From: CAXBDP01 sp963974465
GTDB taxonomy: Bacteria > Bacteroidota > Bacteroidia > Cytophagales > Cyclobacteriaceae
Assembly (NCBI GenBank): GCA_049340005.1
Contig: JBMPIY010000002.1
Length of the DNA: 64,000 nucleotides
Reading direction: 5' to 3' (one strand)
This document shows positions 1 to 9,124 of the stretch, piece after piece (the stretch's first letter is position 1; each line of letters begins with the position of its first letter). Under the pieces are notes generated by a model. That model did no database searches. It was not told the DNA's origin and worked only from the letters and a program-made list of their open reading frames with translations. Made by a program: the position numbers and the translations under genes.

Positions 1-364
1 CAAAATACACATCCATTGCTACAAGCTCTTTCCAAGCCTCGAATTGTGTAGCTAAAAAGATAAAACCTAAAATGGTCGTAATGATGATCCCTATTTTAAG
101 ATTTGCCAATTTATCTTTCTTGGCAGCAAGGTAAGACCAATGTAAAGTTGCACTGCTTAATAAAATCACCACAGAGCTTATATAAAGCATCGTTGGCATT
201 TCGAATTGCAACCAATTTCCTTCGGCCTGTCTTACAATATAAGCACTCGTTAGTGCTGCAAAAATCATCACTATAGAAACAATAAAAAGCCACAAAATAA
301 ACTTTTTAGGGTTCATTGAGTAGGTTGGTAATGCTTCTTCGGTCAATTTATAATCACTTGTCAT
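1..364 (-). CDS. Cytochrome c oxidase subunit III, 5' part (cut by window edge)
   Basis: Reading down from the ATG at 364 gives about 121 residues beginning MTSDYKLTEEALPTY, open to the window edge. There is a hydrophilic N-terminus, then three hydrophobic segments (about residues 23-43, 58-78 and 89-108), the last followed by QFEAWKELVAM, the Q-x-x-E/W-W type stretch after helix III of haem-copper oxidase subunit III. The gene begins one base after the ctaB stop codon, at the end of the complex III/oxidase super-operon, and would supply the third core subunit of the terminal oxidase in the cytoplasmic membrane. The C-terminal half is missing from the window, so the subfamily cannot be settled. 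The role is inferred from the visible N-terminal part plus context. Confidence 0.8.
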   Translation of the reverse strand, partial: MTSDYKLTEEALPTYSMNPKKFILWLFIVSIVMIFAALTSAYIVRQAEGNWLQFEMPTMLYISSVVILLSSATLHWSYLAAKKDKLANLKIGIIITTILGFIFLATQFEAWKELVAMDVYF

Positions 365-365
365 A

Positions 366-1262
366 CTACATCATATCTAAAAGGTAAGCAATCTGTACAA
401 CAGGTAAGTAAATGAATGAACTAAACATAATCCAGAGTGCGGATTTTCTTGAATGATCGCGCATCAGATTAAAAGTTGTTGCCAGGAAAAGTACTCCACA
501 AAGTGTCACTACTACTGCCGAGTTAATTCCTGTTAATCCGAAATATGACGGTAATAGGCCTAAAGGCAATAAGAATAATGTATAAATCATTATTTGAATT
601 GCAGTGTTGAAGTCTTTACCACCGCCAGAAGGCAATAGTTTGAAGCCAGCTTTCTTATAATCTTCATCAGCTACCCAAGCAATTGCCCAGAAATGAGGAA
701 ACTGCCAGATAAATTGTATGCCGAAAATAATTAATGCTTCATGTCCGATCATTCCTGTAGCAGCAGCCCATCCTAATAGTGGAGGCATCGCACCCGGAAT
801 AGCACCCACAAATACGGCAATTGGGCCAACTCTTTTGAGCGGGGTATATACAAAGCTATAAAGCACTAAAGATAGGAATGCTAAAAAGGTAGTAAGAGGA
901 TTTGTGTAAATACTCAATAAGGCCAAGCCTGAAAGAGACACAATCGCGGCGAAAGTAATTGCACCTTGCTTACCGATTCTACCCATCGGAATAGGGCGGT
1001 TGAGCGTTCGCTTCATCAGTCCATCTAGATCTGATTCCAACACTTGATTGATTGCCCCAGCCCCGCCGGATACTAAAAACCCACCAATAAAAAGAGCTAT
1101 GAGAGTTTGCCAATCTATAACACCACCAGTTCCCAAAATATAGCCAAAGGCAGATGAGAAAGAAACAACAAAGGACAATCGTGCCTTTAATAATACAGGA
1201 TATGCCTTCACCTTATCAAGGAGAATATCTGTAAATGATAACTGCTCAGTTGTTGACCTCAT
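366..1262 (-). CDS. ctaB: Protohaem IX farnesyltransferase (haem O synthase)
   Basis: The 298-residue product is a polytopic UbiA-family prenyltransferase that adds a farnesyl group to haem b to give haem O, the precursor of haem A used by the neighbouring oxidase. The first prenyl-diphosphate-binding motif is seen around residues 72-90 (N72, E76, D78, D80, then KRTLNRP), and a second polar loop lies near residue 205 (WVADEDYKKAGFKLLP). Length and about eight to nine hydrophobic segments fit CyoE/CtaB. The ATG at 1262 lies directly before the ctaA stop codon (ctaA ends at 1263), so the two haem-modifying enzymes are translationally adjacent. The UbiA family is certain; haem O synthase is supported by the context. 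Confidence 0.95.
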   Translation of the reverse strand: MRSTTEQLSFTDILLDKVKAYPVLLKARLSFVVSFSSAFGYILGTGGVIDWQTLIALFIGGFLVSGGAGAINQVLESDLDGLMKRTLNRPIPMGRIGKQGAITFAAIVSLSGLALLSIYTNPLTTFLAFLSLVLYSFVYTPLKRVGPIAVFVGAIPGAMPPLLGWAAATGMIGHEALIIFGIQFIWQFPHFWAIAWVADEDYKKAGFKLLPSGGGKDFNTAIQIMIYTLFLLPLGLLPSYFGLTGINSAVVVTLCGVLFLATTFNLMRDHSRKSALWIMFSSFIYLPVVQIAYLLDMM

Positions 1263-2348
1263 TTATGAATAAATTAAAGAATCTTTCATTTTTACTGGTT
1301 GATAAAACTTATTCAACTCAAGAAGAATGAAAAACTGAATCCCAATAGCCACAGTTCCTAATAATAAATGAACTGGTTGTAATGCGGGAGGAATGGCAAA
1401 ATAAGCCATAATTACTCCACTAAAAATTTCAAGTAATACAACTGCTGCAAGTAGAAAAAATGTTGATCTAAACCCACTATTCTTCTCTGTAGCTGCAAAC
1501 AAATATTTAAACATAAAGAAATGGGCTATCAAAATTAAAATCGAAAATGATCTATGGATTTTAAAATTCAATCCTAATGAATCAATCCAAAGATGCCGAT
1601 TTGCTTCTCCTAATAAATTAGAAACCTGATCTACCATCTCTCTTACCTGTGTACCTAATACAACTTGTACAGTGGTTAAAACCATACAAATTACTATAAA
1701 CCAACTAGCTCTATTCAAATAACTAGTTTTTTTAAGTTTACTACCAGTATCTTCTTTCGATTGCTGGTAGATATATATAAGCAATAAAACTATTGCTATT
1801 GCTAGTAGCATGTGAATGGTAATCATCCACTCTAGCAAATTTGTTGATACTACTATAGAGCCAATCCAACCCTGAAAACCAACCAACAACACTATAAAGA
1901 ATGATAAATATGTCAGCTTAGGTTTTGTCTTGAAGGTTTTGATCGAAGATAGAAAAGTGAGAATAATAAAAACACCAATTAAGGCCCCAATTAGTCTATT
2001 CACATACTCTGTCCAGGTCTTAGCTGCATTAAAATCCTCTTCGACTAAGATTGATTCATCTGTTCGGATCAATTCTGCCTGTTCAACAAAACCAAACTTA
2101 TCAAGATATAGAGCGAAACGTTCATTCTTCTCAGCTCTTAAACTGGCATAATGCTCTTTATAATCTGGTGGTAGCTGGGAAGCCTCTGTTGGAGGCACCC
2201 AGTTCCCAAAGCATTTAGGCCAATCAGGACATCCCATTCCCGATCCAGTACTTCTTACAATTCCACCAACTGCAATAAGAAAATAAACAGCTAGTACAGT
2301 AAGAAAACTAATTTTTTTAAGGCTCGGTAATTTAATGAGCTGGCTCAT
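1263..2348 (-). CDS. ctaA: Haem A synthase (COX15/CtaA family)
   Basis: This 361-residue membrane protein oxidises the C8 methyl group of haem O to make haem A for the oxidase. The N-terminal helix is followed by GGIVRSTGSGMGCPDWPKCF, the typical CtaA loop with a Cys pair, then a long extracytoplasmic stretch containing PPDYKEHYASLRAEK. The motif EYVNRLIG (about residue 113) carries the conserved acidic and Arg residues, and paired histidines are seen in TIHML, KIHRSF and PVHLLLG in later helices, fitting two haem sites. The start codon lies inside the end of ctaD: the two genes overlap by 17 bp, suggesting coupled translation. The order oxidase, haem A synthase, haem O synthase is common in Bacteroidota. 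Confidence 0.95.
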   Translation of the reverse strand: MSQLIKLPSLKKISFLTVLAVYFLIAVGGIVRSTGSGMGCPDWPKCFGNWVPPTEASQLPPDYKEHYASLRAEKNERFALYLDKFGFVEQAELIRTDESILVEEDFNAAKTWTEYVNRLIGALIGVFIILTFLSSIKTFKTKPKLTYLSFFIVLLVGFQGWIGSIVVSTNLLEWMITIHMLLAIAIVLLLIYIYQQSKEDTGSKLKKTSYLNRASWFIVICMVLTTVQVVLGTQVREMVDQVSNLLGEANRHLWIDSLGLNFKIHRSFSILILIAHFFMFKYLFAATEKNSGFRSTFFLLAAVVLLEIFSGVIMAYFAIPPALQPVHLLLGTVAIGIQFFILLELNKFYQPVKMKDSLIYS

Positions 2349-4203
2349 CCACTACAATCTCATCCCATTCTTTTTCCGTAGGAATCATATCGTTCTCGTG
2401 AGGGAAGTTACTTTCCCTTGTATCTGAAAATGGAACATTTTGTGGAATAAAATCATCAGGTGCACCTGGCTTACTATAATCGTATGGCCAGCGATATACT
2501 GTTGGAATTTCACCTACCCAGTTACCATGTCCAGGATTGATCGGTGTAGTCCACTCTAGAGTATTCGATCTCCATGGGTTGGCAGTTGCTCTCTTCCCTC
2601 TAAATATGCTGTAGAAGAAGTTGAAAGCAAAAATCAACTGAGCAGAGAAAGTTAGAATAGCAGCGACACTTATAAATGCATTCAAATCAGTAAATGAGCT
2701 AAATGCATCAAATGATGTAAAAGAATAATATCTTCTTGGGAAGCCTGCAATACCGATGTAGTGCATTGGGAAGAAAACCAAATAAACACCAATGAATGTC
2801 GCCCAGAAGTGGATGTAACCCAATTTAGGATCCATCATTCTACCAAACATTTTAGGGAACCAATGATAAACACCCGCCATCATACCAAAGAATGATGCGC
2901 TACCCATTACAAGGTGAAAGTGAGCAACTACAAAATATGTATCATGAAGCTGGATATCAACCGCTGCATTTCCTAAGAAAATACCTGTAAGACCTCCGGA
3001 AATAAAGAATGATACTAGTCCAATTGAAAACAACATACCTGTAGTAAACACAAGATTACCTCGCCAGAGTGTTGTCAAATAGTTGAAAACCTTAACAGCT
3101 GAAGGTATGGCAATGATCAATGTTAAGAACATGAAAATTGTACCCAAGAATGGGTTCATGCCTGTAACAAACATGTGGTGAGCCCATACTATAAATGATA
3201 GTACCGCAATACCCAACATAGAACCAATCATCGCTCTATAACCAAAGATTGGCTTACGAGAGTTAGTTGAAATAATTTCGGATGTAATACCCAATGCTGG
3301 TAATAATACAATATATACCTCAGGGTGACCTAAGAACCAGAAAAGGTGTTGATATAATATTGGGCTACCACCTGTGTTAGAAAGTGCTTCGCCATTAATG
3401 TAGATATCAGATAAGTAAAAACTTGTACCAAAACTTCTATCAAATACTAATAAAAGAGCTGCGGCTAACAATACAGGGAAAGACAGTAAACCAATAATAG
3501 CAGTAAGGAAGAATGCCCAGATAGTAAGTGGAAGTCTTGAGAATGACATTCCTTTTGTTCTCATGTTAATTACTGTAGCGATATAGTTGATGCCACCCAA
3601 CAATGTAGAGACAATAAAGAAGGTCATGGCTATTAACCATAAAGTCATACCCATTTGGCTTCCTTGTATCGCTTGTGGCAATGCACTTAGTGGTGGGTAA
3701 ACTACCCAACCTCCCGCTGCAGGACCTGTTTCCAAGAACAAAGAAGTAAACATGATAACACTGGAAAGGAAAAAGAACCAGTAAGAAAGCATGTTCATAA
3801 ATCCTGATGCCATGTCTCTTGCTCCAATTTGTAATGGAATCAAGAAATTGCTAAAAGTACCACTTAAGCCAGCTGTCAATACAAAGAATACCATGATGGT
3901 ACCATGCATTGTAACTAATGCTAAGTAAAATTCAGGATCCAACTGGCCATCTGCTGATATCCATTTACCTAAGAAGGTACGGAGGAATCCAAGATCCATA
4001 TCAGGAAAACCTAGCTGTAATCTAAATATTACTGATAGTGCACCGCCAAGAAAAGCCCAAAGCAAACCTGTGATCAGGAATTGCTTTGCAATCATTTTAT
4101 GGTCAGTACTGAAAACGTATTTTGTCCAGAAATTATCACTGTGCTCATGATCGTGATCATGTTCAGCTTCGTGACTGTGCGCCATTGCGTTTGATGTTGC
4201 CAT
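2332..4203 (-). CDS. ctaD: Cytochrome c oxidase subunit I
   Basis: The 623-residue catalytic subunit of a haem-copper (A-type) oxygen reductase. The CuB/haem ligands are visible: HGTIMVFF for the low-spin haem His, GHPEVYIVLLPALG with the CuB His and the cross-linked Tyr, HHMF for the CuB His pair, and HDTYFVVAHFHLVMG for the remaining haem ligands. Presence of the HPEVY tyrosine marks the aa3/caa3 group. The N-terminus is His-rich and soluble (HSHEAEHDHDHEHS), and the C-terminus carries a soluble tail of about 100 residues ending DEIVVDEPAH. It sits 18 bp after ctaC and overlaps ctaA. It reduces O2 to water and pumps protons across the cytoplasmic membrane. Confidence 0.97.
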   Translation of the reverse strand: MATSNAMAHSHEAEHDHDHEHSDNFWTKYVFSTDHKMIAKQFLITGLLWAFLGGALSVIFRLQLGFPDMDLGFLRTFLGKWISADGQLDPEFYLALVTMHGTIMVFFVLTAGLSGTFSNFLIPLQIGARDMASGFMNMLSYWFFFLSSVIMFTSLFLETGPAAGGWVVYPPLSALPQAIQGSQMGMTLWLIAMTFFIVSTLLGGINYIATVINMRTKGMSFSRLPLTIWAFFLTAIIGLLSFPVLLAAALLLVFDRSFGTSFYLSDIYINGEALSNTGGSPILYQHLFWFLGHPEVYIVLLPALGITSEIISTNSRKPIFGYRAMIGSMLGIAVLSFIVWAHHMFVTGMNPFLGTIFMFLTLIIAIPSAVKVFNYLTTLWRGNLVFTTGMLFSIGLVSFFISGGLTGIFLGNAAVDIQLHDTYFVVAHFHLVMGSASFFGMMAGVYHWFPKMFGRMMDPKLGYIHFWATFIGVYLVFFPMHYIGIAGFPRRYYSFTSFDAFSSFTDLNAFISVAAILTFSAQLIFAFNFFYSIFRGKRATANPWRSNTLEWTTPINPGHGNWVGEIPTVYRWPYDYSKPGAPDDFIPQNVPFSDTRESNFPHENDMIPTEKEWDEIVVDEPAH

Positions 4204-4221
4204 TACTTAATCCCCTTTAAA

Positions 4222-5268
4222 TTATTCTTCAACTTGATTTAAACCCGAAGTAATTGTCGCCAATTCCTTCAAATGATCCGGCACTTTTGCCAAATAGTCT
4301 GGCTTGTTAGCCAACCAAGGTTGTTGCTCGGATTTCCACTTCTCGTATTCTTCAGGTTCTAAAACTACCACTTGGAGCCTCATAGAAAAGTGACCTCTAC
4401 CACAAATTTCAGTACAAGCAATTTCATATGTGAAATCAGGATTACCTGTTTCAGCTCTCATTTCTTCGGTAGTCTTGGTGGGAACAAACCAAAATTGTGT
4501 AGGCATACCTGGTACTGCATCCATTTTCAGACGAAAGTGAGGAGCGAATACACTATGCAATACATCTCTAGCTCTAATCCTTAGTAATACAGGCTTACCT
4601 TTAGGTAAAACCATATCTCTCGGAGTAAAATCATCGAATGATGCTTTATCACTAAAGTCCATTCCAAATTCATTCTCAGCATCAATTAATCTGAAGTCAT
4701 AATTTCCAAGATTAGCATCCATACCTGGGTAGCGAACTCTCCATGCAAACTGATAACCCATTATCTCAACTTCTTCCGCATCGTCTGGAGCCTTGCTCGT
4801 AATGTCAGACCAAGCTTGCCATCCACTAATTACAAGTACCGTAAGTACAAGTGCTGGTACAATAGTCCAAATTACTTCTAAGCGATCGTTGTGAGGAAAG
4901 AAATAAGCTCTTTTACTCTCTTGGAACTTATATTTATAAGAAAACCAGAATAAAAGAATGTGAGTGATTAGGAAAACTACTCCGGTAATTGCCATTGTAA
5001 TCCAGAATAGCTGATCAGTAACTACACCGTGTTCTGAAGCTATTGGTAATTGATAATTATCAAATTCCTTAATGGAATACCAAAACATTGCAATGAAACT
5101 AACTACCAAAAACAATAAGAATAATAGTGCATTGGTATTATTTCCTGTAGGTGCCTTGGTTTTTTTCTCTGAACTTTTGGCTACACTTACAAGAGTTTGA
5201 ATCCTGAAAATGGTCAAAAGAATTGCTATTACCAGAATTACACCTATTGCTATTACGAACTTCAACAT
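4222..5268 (-). CDS. ctaC: Cytochrome c oxidase subunit II (CuA subunit)
   Basis: The 348-residue subunit receives electrons from cytochrome c or complex III and passes them through the binuclear CuA centre to subunit I. CuA ligands are seen at the C-terminus: C285, E287, C289, H293 and M296 in CTEICGRGHFSM, plus the upstream His in VLHSVFAPHF. There are three hydrophobic segments (about residues 1-25, 45-68 and 88-112), one more than the usual two, because of an N-terminal extra helix. There is no haem c motif, so this is not a fused caa3 subunit II; the cytochrome c role must come from ActE or the ActA domain. It lies 26 bp after actF. Confidence 0.95.
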   Translation of the reverse strand: MLKFVIAIGVILVIAILLTIFRIQTLVSVAKSSEKKTKAPTGNNTNALLFLLFLVVSFIAMFWYSIKEFDNYQLPIASEHGVVTDQLFWITMAITGVVFLITHILLFWFSYKYKFQESKRAYFFPHNDRLEVIWTIVPALVLTVLVISGWQAWSDITSKAPDDAEEVEIMGYQFAWRVRYPGMDANLGNYDFRLIDAENEFGMDFSDKASFDDFTPRDMVLPKGKPVLLRIRARDVLHSVFAPHFRLKMDAVPGMPTQFWFVPTKTTEEMRAETGNPDFTYEIACTEICGRGHFSMRLQVVVLEPEEYEKWKSEQQPWLANKPDYLAKVPDHLKELATITSGLNQVEE

Positions 5269-5294
5269 ATTATTGAGTGCTTAAAATTTACCAA

Positions 5295-6545
5295 TTAAAT
5301 GTGATGATGAAGACTTTCCTGTAGCATCGGATGATTCTTTGCTACTAGTGGCGCCTTCGCCAATGAACCAAGGATTACAAATAGGAAGGCGGCTGTATAA
5401 ATCATTATAAGACCAATCTCCAGGAAGCCAAACCCACCATTCTCACCCAACGTTCCCGGAGTGACCATTTGATAAAAGTCAATCCAGTGACCAATCAAAA
5501 CTACCGTACAAACTACCTTCAAGAAGATATTGTGGCGTTTTGCATCTCTCGTCATCAAAACTAGAAATGGAAAGAAAAAGTTTAGGATAAGATTGATATA
5601 AAATACAGGAGCATAAGTTTCGCTTTGCATTCTTTCTACGAAATAAACTGACTCTTCTGGGATATTCGCATAGTAAATCAAAAGGTACTGCGATAACCAA
5701 GTATAAGTCCAGAATATACTGAAAGCAAATACGAATTTACCTAGATCATGAATATGGTTTTGGTTCACAACAGCTAAGTAGCCCTTCTCCTTTAGTATTA
5801 CTACCAACAGGGTGATTACTGCTAAGCCAGAAACAAACCAACTAGCAAACATATACCAACCAAATAATGTACTGAACCAGTGAGAGTCGATTGACATAAT
5901 CCAATCCCAGGCAGACATAGAAGAAGTAACAGCAAAAATGATAAGGAAAATAGCTGAAAGCTTCCTCAATTTTCTCCACTGCCCATCACCAATATTATTG
6001 TCTTCAAGCAATGCATTTTTTCTTATTAGTCGATGGAAAATATACCATAAACCCAAAAAGATAACCATTCTCACAAGGAAGAAAGGAAAGTTCAGGTAGG
6101 ACTTCTTCCCGTCTAATATAGGGTCAAATTCTGGACTAGTTGGATCATAAAGTTCGGAATGTGTCCAGTGAAACAAGTCGTGATTAGCTACTAGAAATAC
6201 AGCAAGAATTAAAATTCCACCATAAGGTAACCAAGCACCAAATGCTAATGGAATTCTCTTGATACCAGCAGACCAGCCAGCTTGCGCAGCATATTGTATT
6301 GCCACGAAAAATACACCTATTACACTAATTCCTATAAAATAAATATTGTTGATCCAAAGGCCGGCGAAAAGTCTTTGTGTCCAATGAAAAGCATGGCCAG
6401 AAGCTTCATGAGCTGCTTCATGCTCATCATGTCCACCGACATTTAGCATTACAATTCCTAAGGCTAACAAGACAACACCAACGATCCCCAATATTGTGAG
6501 GTTCTTTTTAGCTCCGGCGGTGAATAAAAATCTTTCTTCTTGCAT
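5295..6545 (-). CDS. actF: Alternative complex III subunit ActF (NrfD-like membrane subunit)
   Basis: The 416-residue polytopic protein is the second quinol-side NrfD-like subunit of alternative complex III. It has about ten hydrophobic segments. Near the N-terminus a soluble loop is His- and acid-rich (GGHDEHEAAHEASGHAF), and SIDSHWFSTLFGWYMFASWF is a typical NrfD/PsrC-like stretch. The frame stays open upstream to a TTG at 6611, but that start would run back into the actE coding end. The ATG at 6545 (MQEERFLFTAGAKK) lies 23 bp after the actE stop and begins as other ActF proteins do, so I chose it. It is last of the six act genes and is followed at once by the oxidase genes. Confidence 0.93.
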   Translation of the reverse strand: MQEERFLFTAGAKKNLTILGIVGVVLLALGIVMLNVGGHDEHEAAHEASGHAFHWTQRLFAGLWINNIYFIGISVIGVFFVAIQYAAQAGWSAGIKRIPLAFGAWLPYGGILILAVFLVANHDLFHWTHSELYDPTSPEFDPILDGKKSYLNFPFFLVRMVIFLGLWYIFHRLIRKNALLEDNNIGDGQWRKLRKLSAIFLIIFAVTSSMSAWDWIMSIDSHWFSTLFGWYMFASWFVSGLAVITLLVVILKEKGYLAVVNQNHIHDLGKFVFAFSIFWTYTWLSQYLLIYYANIPEESVYFVERMQSETYAPVFYINLILNFFFPFLVLMTRDAKRHNIFLKVVCTVVLIGHWIDFYQMVTPGTLGENGGFGFLEIGLIMIYTAAFLFVILGSLAKAPLVAKNHPMLQESLHHHI

Positions 6546-6568
6546 GATATAGGTTTTTACCTTTTGAA

Positions 6569-7195
6569 CTATTGTTTTTGCAGGGTTTGAACAAAGGAAA
6601 CGATTTTCCAACGATCTTCAGGTTGTATTTGAGAGCCATGAGCACCCATACGACCTCGACCTAAAGTAATAGTATGAAATATATTACCTTCTGTAAGTTC
6701 AGCAACACGACCCACATTATATGCAGGCACACCTAAGAATACCTCACCAACTTTACCGGCAGCCTGACCATTTGCTCCATGACATTGCTGACAAAATTTA
6801 TTATAAAGAACTTGTCCTTCAGCTATAAATTCATCTGTAACTTCGAATGGATTTGTCACTTCTACTCCAGCTCTATCATATTCTTCTACAGGCATTCTAT
6901 AAGGAAGCATACCAGATGAAGTTCTCCTTACGGTATTAGCGGGAGGAGTTCTCATATTGATTTTGTTTGGGTTGTAAGGGTTTGAGTTATGAAACTCACC
7001 TTTCTCATCTTCTCTATTACTCAACCACCCTCCCGCATTCTCATCTTGTATTTGAGAAAGCGGAGCATAGGCAACTGAATGATACATTTGAGGAGCATAT
7101 TCTACACCTGGATCATCTCCAGAGGCAGAACAACCTGCAATACCAAAAGCAATAAAAGCTAAGGCGGGTAAAATGTATTTTTTTCTTAACATCAT
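6569..7195 (-). CDS. actE: Alternative complex III subunit ActE, monohaem cytochrome c lipoprotein
   Basis: From the ATG at 7195 the product has 208 residues: MMLRKKYILPALAFIAFGIAGC is a lipoprotein signal with lipobox Cys22, and a single c-type haem site, CQQCH, lies at about residues 135-139. A Met ligand is likely in GRGRMGAHGSQ. ActE is the peripheral monohaem cytochrome that carries electrons out of ActA toward the oxidase. A longer version starting at a TTG at 7216 overlaps actD by 14 bp and gives the signal peptide an awkward extra leader, so the ATG is preferred (7192 is also possible). The region before the haem domain is Pro- and Asn-rich, fitting the extended linker seen in this family. 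Confidence 0.93.
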   Translation of the reverse strand: MMLRKKYILPALAFIAFGIAGCSASGDDPGVEYAPQMYHSVAYAPLSQIQDENAGGWLSNREDEKGEFHNSNPYNPNKINMRTPPANTVRRTSSGMLPYRMPVEEYDRAGVEVTNPFEVTDEFIAEGQVLYNKFCQQCHGANGQAAGKVGEVFLGVPAYNVGRVAELTEGNIFHTITLGRGRMGAHGSQIQPEDRWKIVSFVQTLQKQ

Positions 7196-7202
7196 CTTAA
7201 GA

Positions 7203-7736
7203 TTATTCCTCGTCAAAAATTTTCTCGTTCACTTCACTAGCTCCAGCTTCTCCTAAAATTCCTCTTAAATCCATTTCAGGAAGAGCGTTTTTAGAAAGAT
7301 TGATTGCCATCACATGCTTATCATCCGTACTTCTTAAATCAAAAGTACGCGGCGTACCGTATGGCTTAAGATTACTAGATATAAAGAATGTAGCAACCAT
7401 ACCTAGGGCAGCTAAAAGAACTGTTAATTCAAATGTTACAGGCACGAATGTAATTAGTGGCGTAAAGTTCTTACCACCAATAATCATAGGCCAATCTATG
7501 CCCATCATGTAGAACTGCATAGTCAAAGCTAATGAAGTACCCAATACGCCAAACATAAATGCGGCAATTGGCAATCTACTTCTCTTATAACCTAATGCTT
7601 CATCCAACCCGTGAACAGGGAAAGGAGTATATACTTCTTCAATTTTAACGCCCTTGCCTCTTATGCCCGAAACGGCTTTTAGCAGGATATCTTCATTATC
7701 GAAAATACCTACGAGGTATTTATTTGAATTATCCAT
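7203..7736 (-). CDS. actD: Alternative complex III subunit ActD (DUF3341)
   Basis: The 177-residue protein has an N-terminal soluble domain (KYLVGIFDNEDILLKAVSGI), two membrane helices (about residues 57-80 and 98-120), and a C-terminal soluble tail ending NEKIFDEE. This is the standard DUF3341 layout of ActD, a scaffold subunit without cofactors that packs against ActC in alternative complex III. The start overlaps the end of actC by 8 bp and its stop is 7 bp before the actE start, so translation of the three genes is probably coupled. No metal-binding motif is visible. Confidence 0.92.
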   Translation of the reverse strand: MDNSNKYLVGIFDNEDILLKAVSGIRGKGVKIEEVYTPFPVHGLDEALGYKRSRLPIAAFMFGVLGTSLALTMQFYMMGIDWPMIIGGKNFTPLITFVPVTFELTVLLAALGMVATFFISSNLKPYGTPRTFDLRSTDDKHVMAINLSKNALPEMDLRGILGEAGASEVNEKIFDEE

Positions 7737-9105
7737 TTACTTCCTTTTTAATTTTTTCTGAATCAGAGCCTACAATACTTTTCACTTCTGCCATATTCAC
7801 TACAGGGAAGAATTTGGCGAACAGTAAGAAAAGGGTGAAAAATAAACCAAATGTGAATAGATACACGCCTACATCATATCTAGTTGGATAGAACATCACC
7901 CAGCTTGACGGAAGGAAGTCTCTATGCAATGAGGTTACAATAATTACAAATCGCTCAAACCACATCCCAATGTTTACAATAATTGAAATGATAAAGGTTG
8001 CAGCAATATTTCTTCTAATTTTCTTGAACCAGAATAGCTGTGGAGAAATAACATTACACGTCATCATAGACCAATATGCCCACCAATAAGGGCCAGTTGC
8101 TCTATTTATAAATGCATATTGTTCAGCTTCTACACCAGAATACCAAGCAATAAAGAACTCAGTGATATAAGCAATACCTACAATAGAACCAGTTATGATG
8201 ATTACAATATTCATCATTTCGATATGGTATATTGTAATATAGTCTTCAAGTTTGAAAACCTTACGAGTAATAATCATAAGGGTAAGTACCATGGCAAAAC
8301 CCGAGAAAATCGCTCCTGCTACGAAGTAAGGAGGAAAAATAGTCGTGTGCCAGCCTGGTATTACAGATGTAGCAAAGTCAAAAGATACGATAGTGTGAAC
8401 CGAAAGTACAAGTGGTGTTGCTAAACCCGCTAAAATCAAGGCTACAGATTCGTATCTGGACCAAGTTCTTGCAGCGCCATCCCAACCGAAGCTCAATGCC
8501 CCGTAAATAGTTCTGCGTAAGCCAGTTGCTCTATCTCTGATGGTTGCGAAATCTGGAATAAGACCAATATACCAGAATACTAAAGAAACGGTAAAGTAGG
8601 TCGAAATCGCAAATACGTCCCATAAAAGTGGAGAGTTGAAGTTAACCCATAGCGAACCGAATGTATTAGGAAGCGGGAGGGCCCAATATGCGCCTAACCA
8701 CGGACGACCCATGTGAAGTACTGGGAACATTGCAGCACAAATTACCGCAAATATTGTCATCGCCTCAGCCGCACGGTTGATAGACATTCTCCACTTTTGG
8801 CGGAATAGCATCAGGATAGCTGATATTAGTGTTCCAGCGTGACCAATACCCACCCACCATACGAAGTTTGTGATATCCCAAGCCCAACCTACAGTTTTAT
8901 TTAAGCCCCACATTCCGATACCTTCCCACAGGGTCATGGCCACGGCATATAGACCTACTAATAAAGCTCCAGAGGCTAAAGTGAATGCTAATAACCAAAA
9001 TTTGGTTGGAGCGCCCTCTACCTGACGACACACATCATGCGTAACGTCATGAACGGTTTTGCCGCCGGTAACTAATGGATCGCGTACAGTTGATATTACT
9101 TGCAT
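7729..9105 (-). CDS. actC: Alternative complex III subunit ActC (NrfD/PsrC-like quinol subunit)
   Basis: The 458-residue polytopic protein (about ten helices) belongs to the NrfD/PsrC family and is the main menaquinol-oxidising membrane subunit of alternative complex III. Family-like stretches are seen in the first third: WVGIGHAGTLISAILMLF, then AAMFPVLHMGRPWLGAYW, where the HMGRP motif is a strong signature. The long loop near residues 190-205 (IRDRATGLRRTIYG) is typical of ActC. The ATG at 9105 is preceded by a 19-bp gap to actB. The ActC/ActF pair flank the ActD gene and are paralogous to each other. Confidence 0.95.
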   Translation of the reverse strand: MQVISTVRDPLVTGGKTVHDVTHDVCRQVEGAPTKFWLLAFTLASGALLVGLYAVAMTLWEGIGMWGLNKTVGWAWDITNFVWWVGIGHAGTLISAILMLFRQKWRMSINRAAEAMTIFAVICAAMFPVLHMGRPWLGAYWALPLPNTFGSLWVNFNSPLLWDVFAISTYFTVSLVFWYIGLIPDFATIRDRATGLRRTIYGALSFGWDGAARTWSRYESVALILAGLATPLVLSVHTIVSFDFATSVIPGWHTTIFPPYFVAGAIFSGFAMVLTLMIITRKVFKLEDYITIYHIEMMNIVIIITGSIVGIAYITEFFIAWYSGVEAEQYAFINRATGPYWWAYWSMMTCNVISPQLFWFKKIRRNIAATFIISIIVNIGMWFERFVIIVTSLHRDFLPSSWVMFYPTRYDVGVYLFTFGLFFTLFLLFAKFFPVVNMAEVKSIVGSDSEKIKKEVNG

Positions 9106-9124
9106 TTCCTTAATTCGATTATGA

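Noticed and set aside
6546..6611. Extended TTG start of actF
   Set aside because: It would overlap the actE coding end and adds a non-family leader; the ATG at 6545 gives the usual N-terminus.
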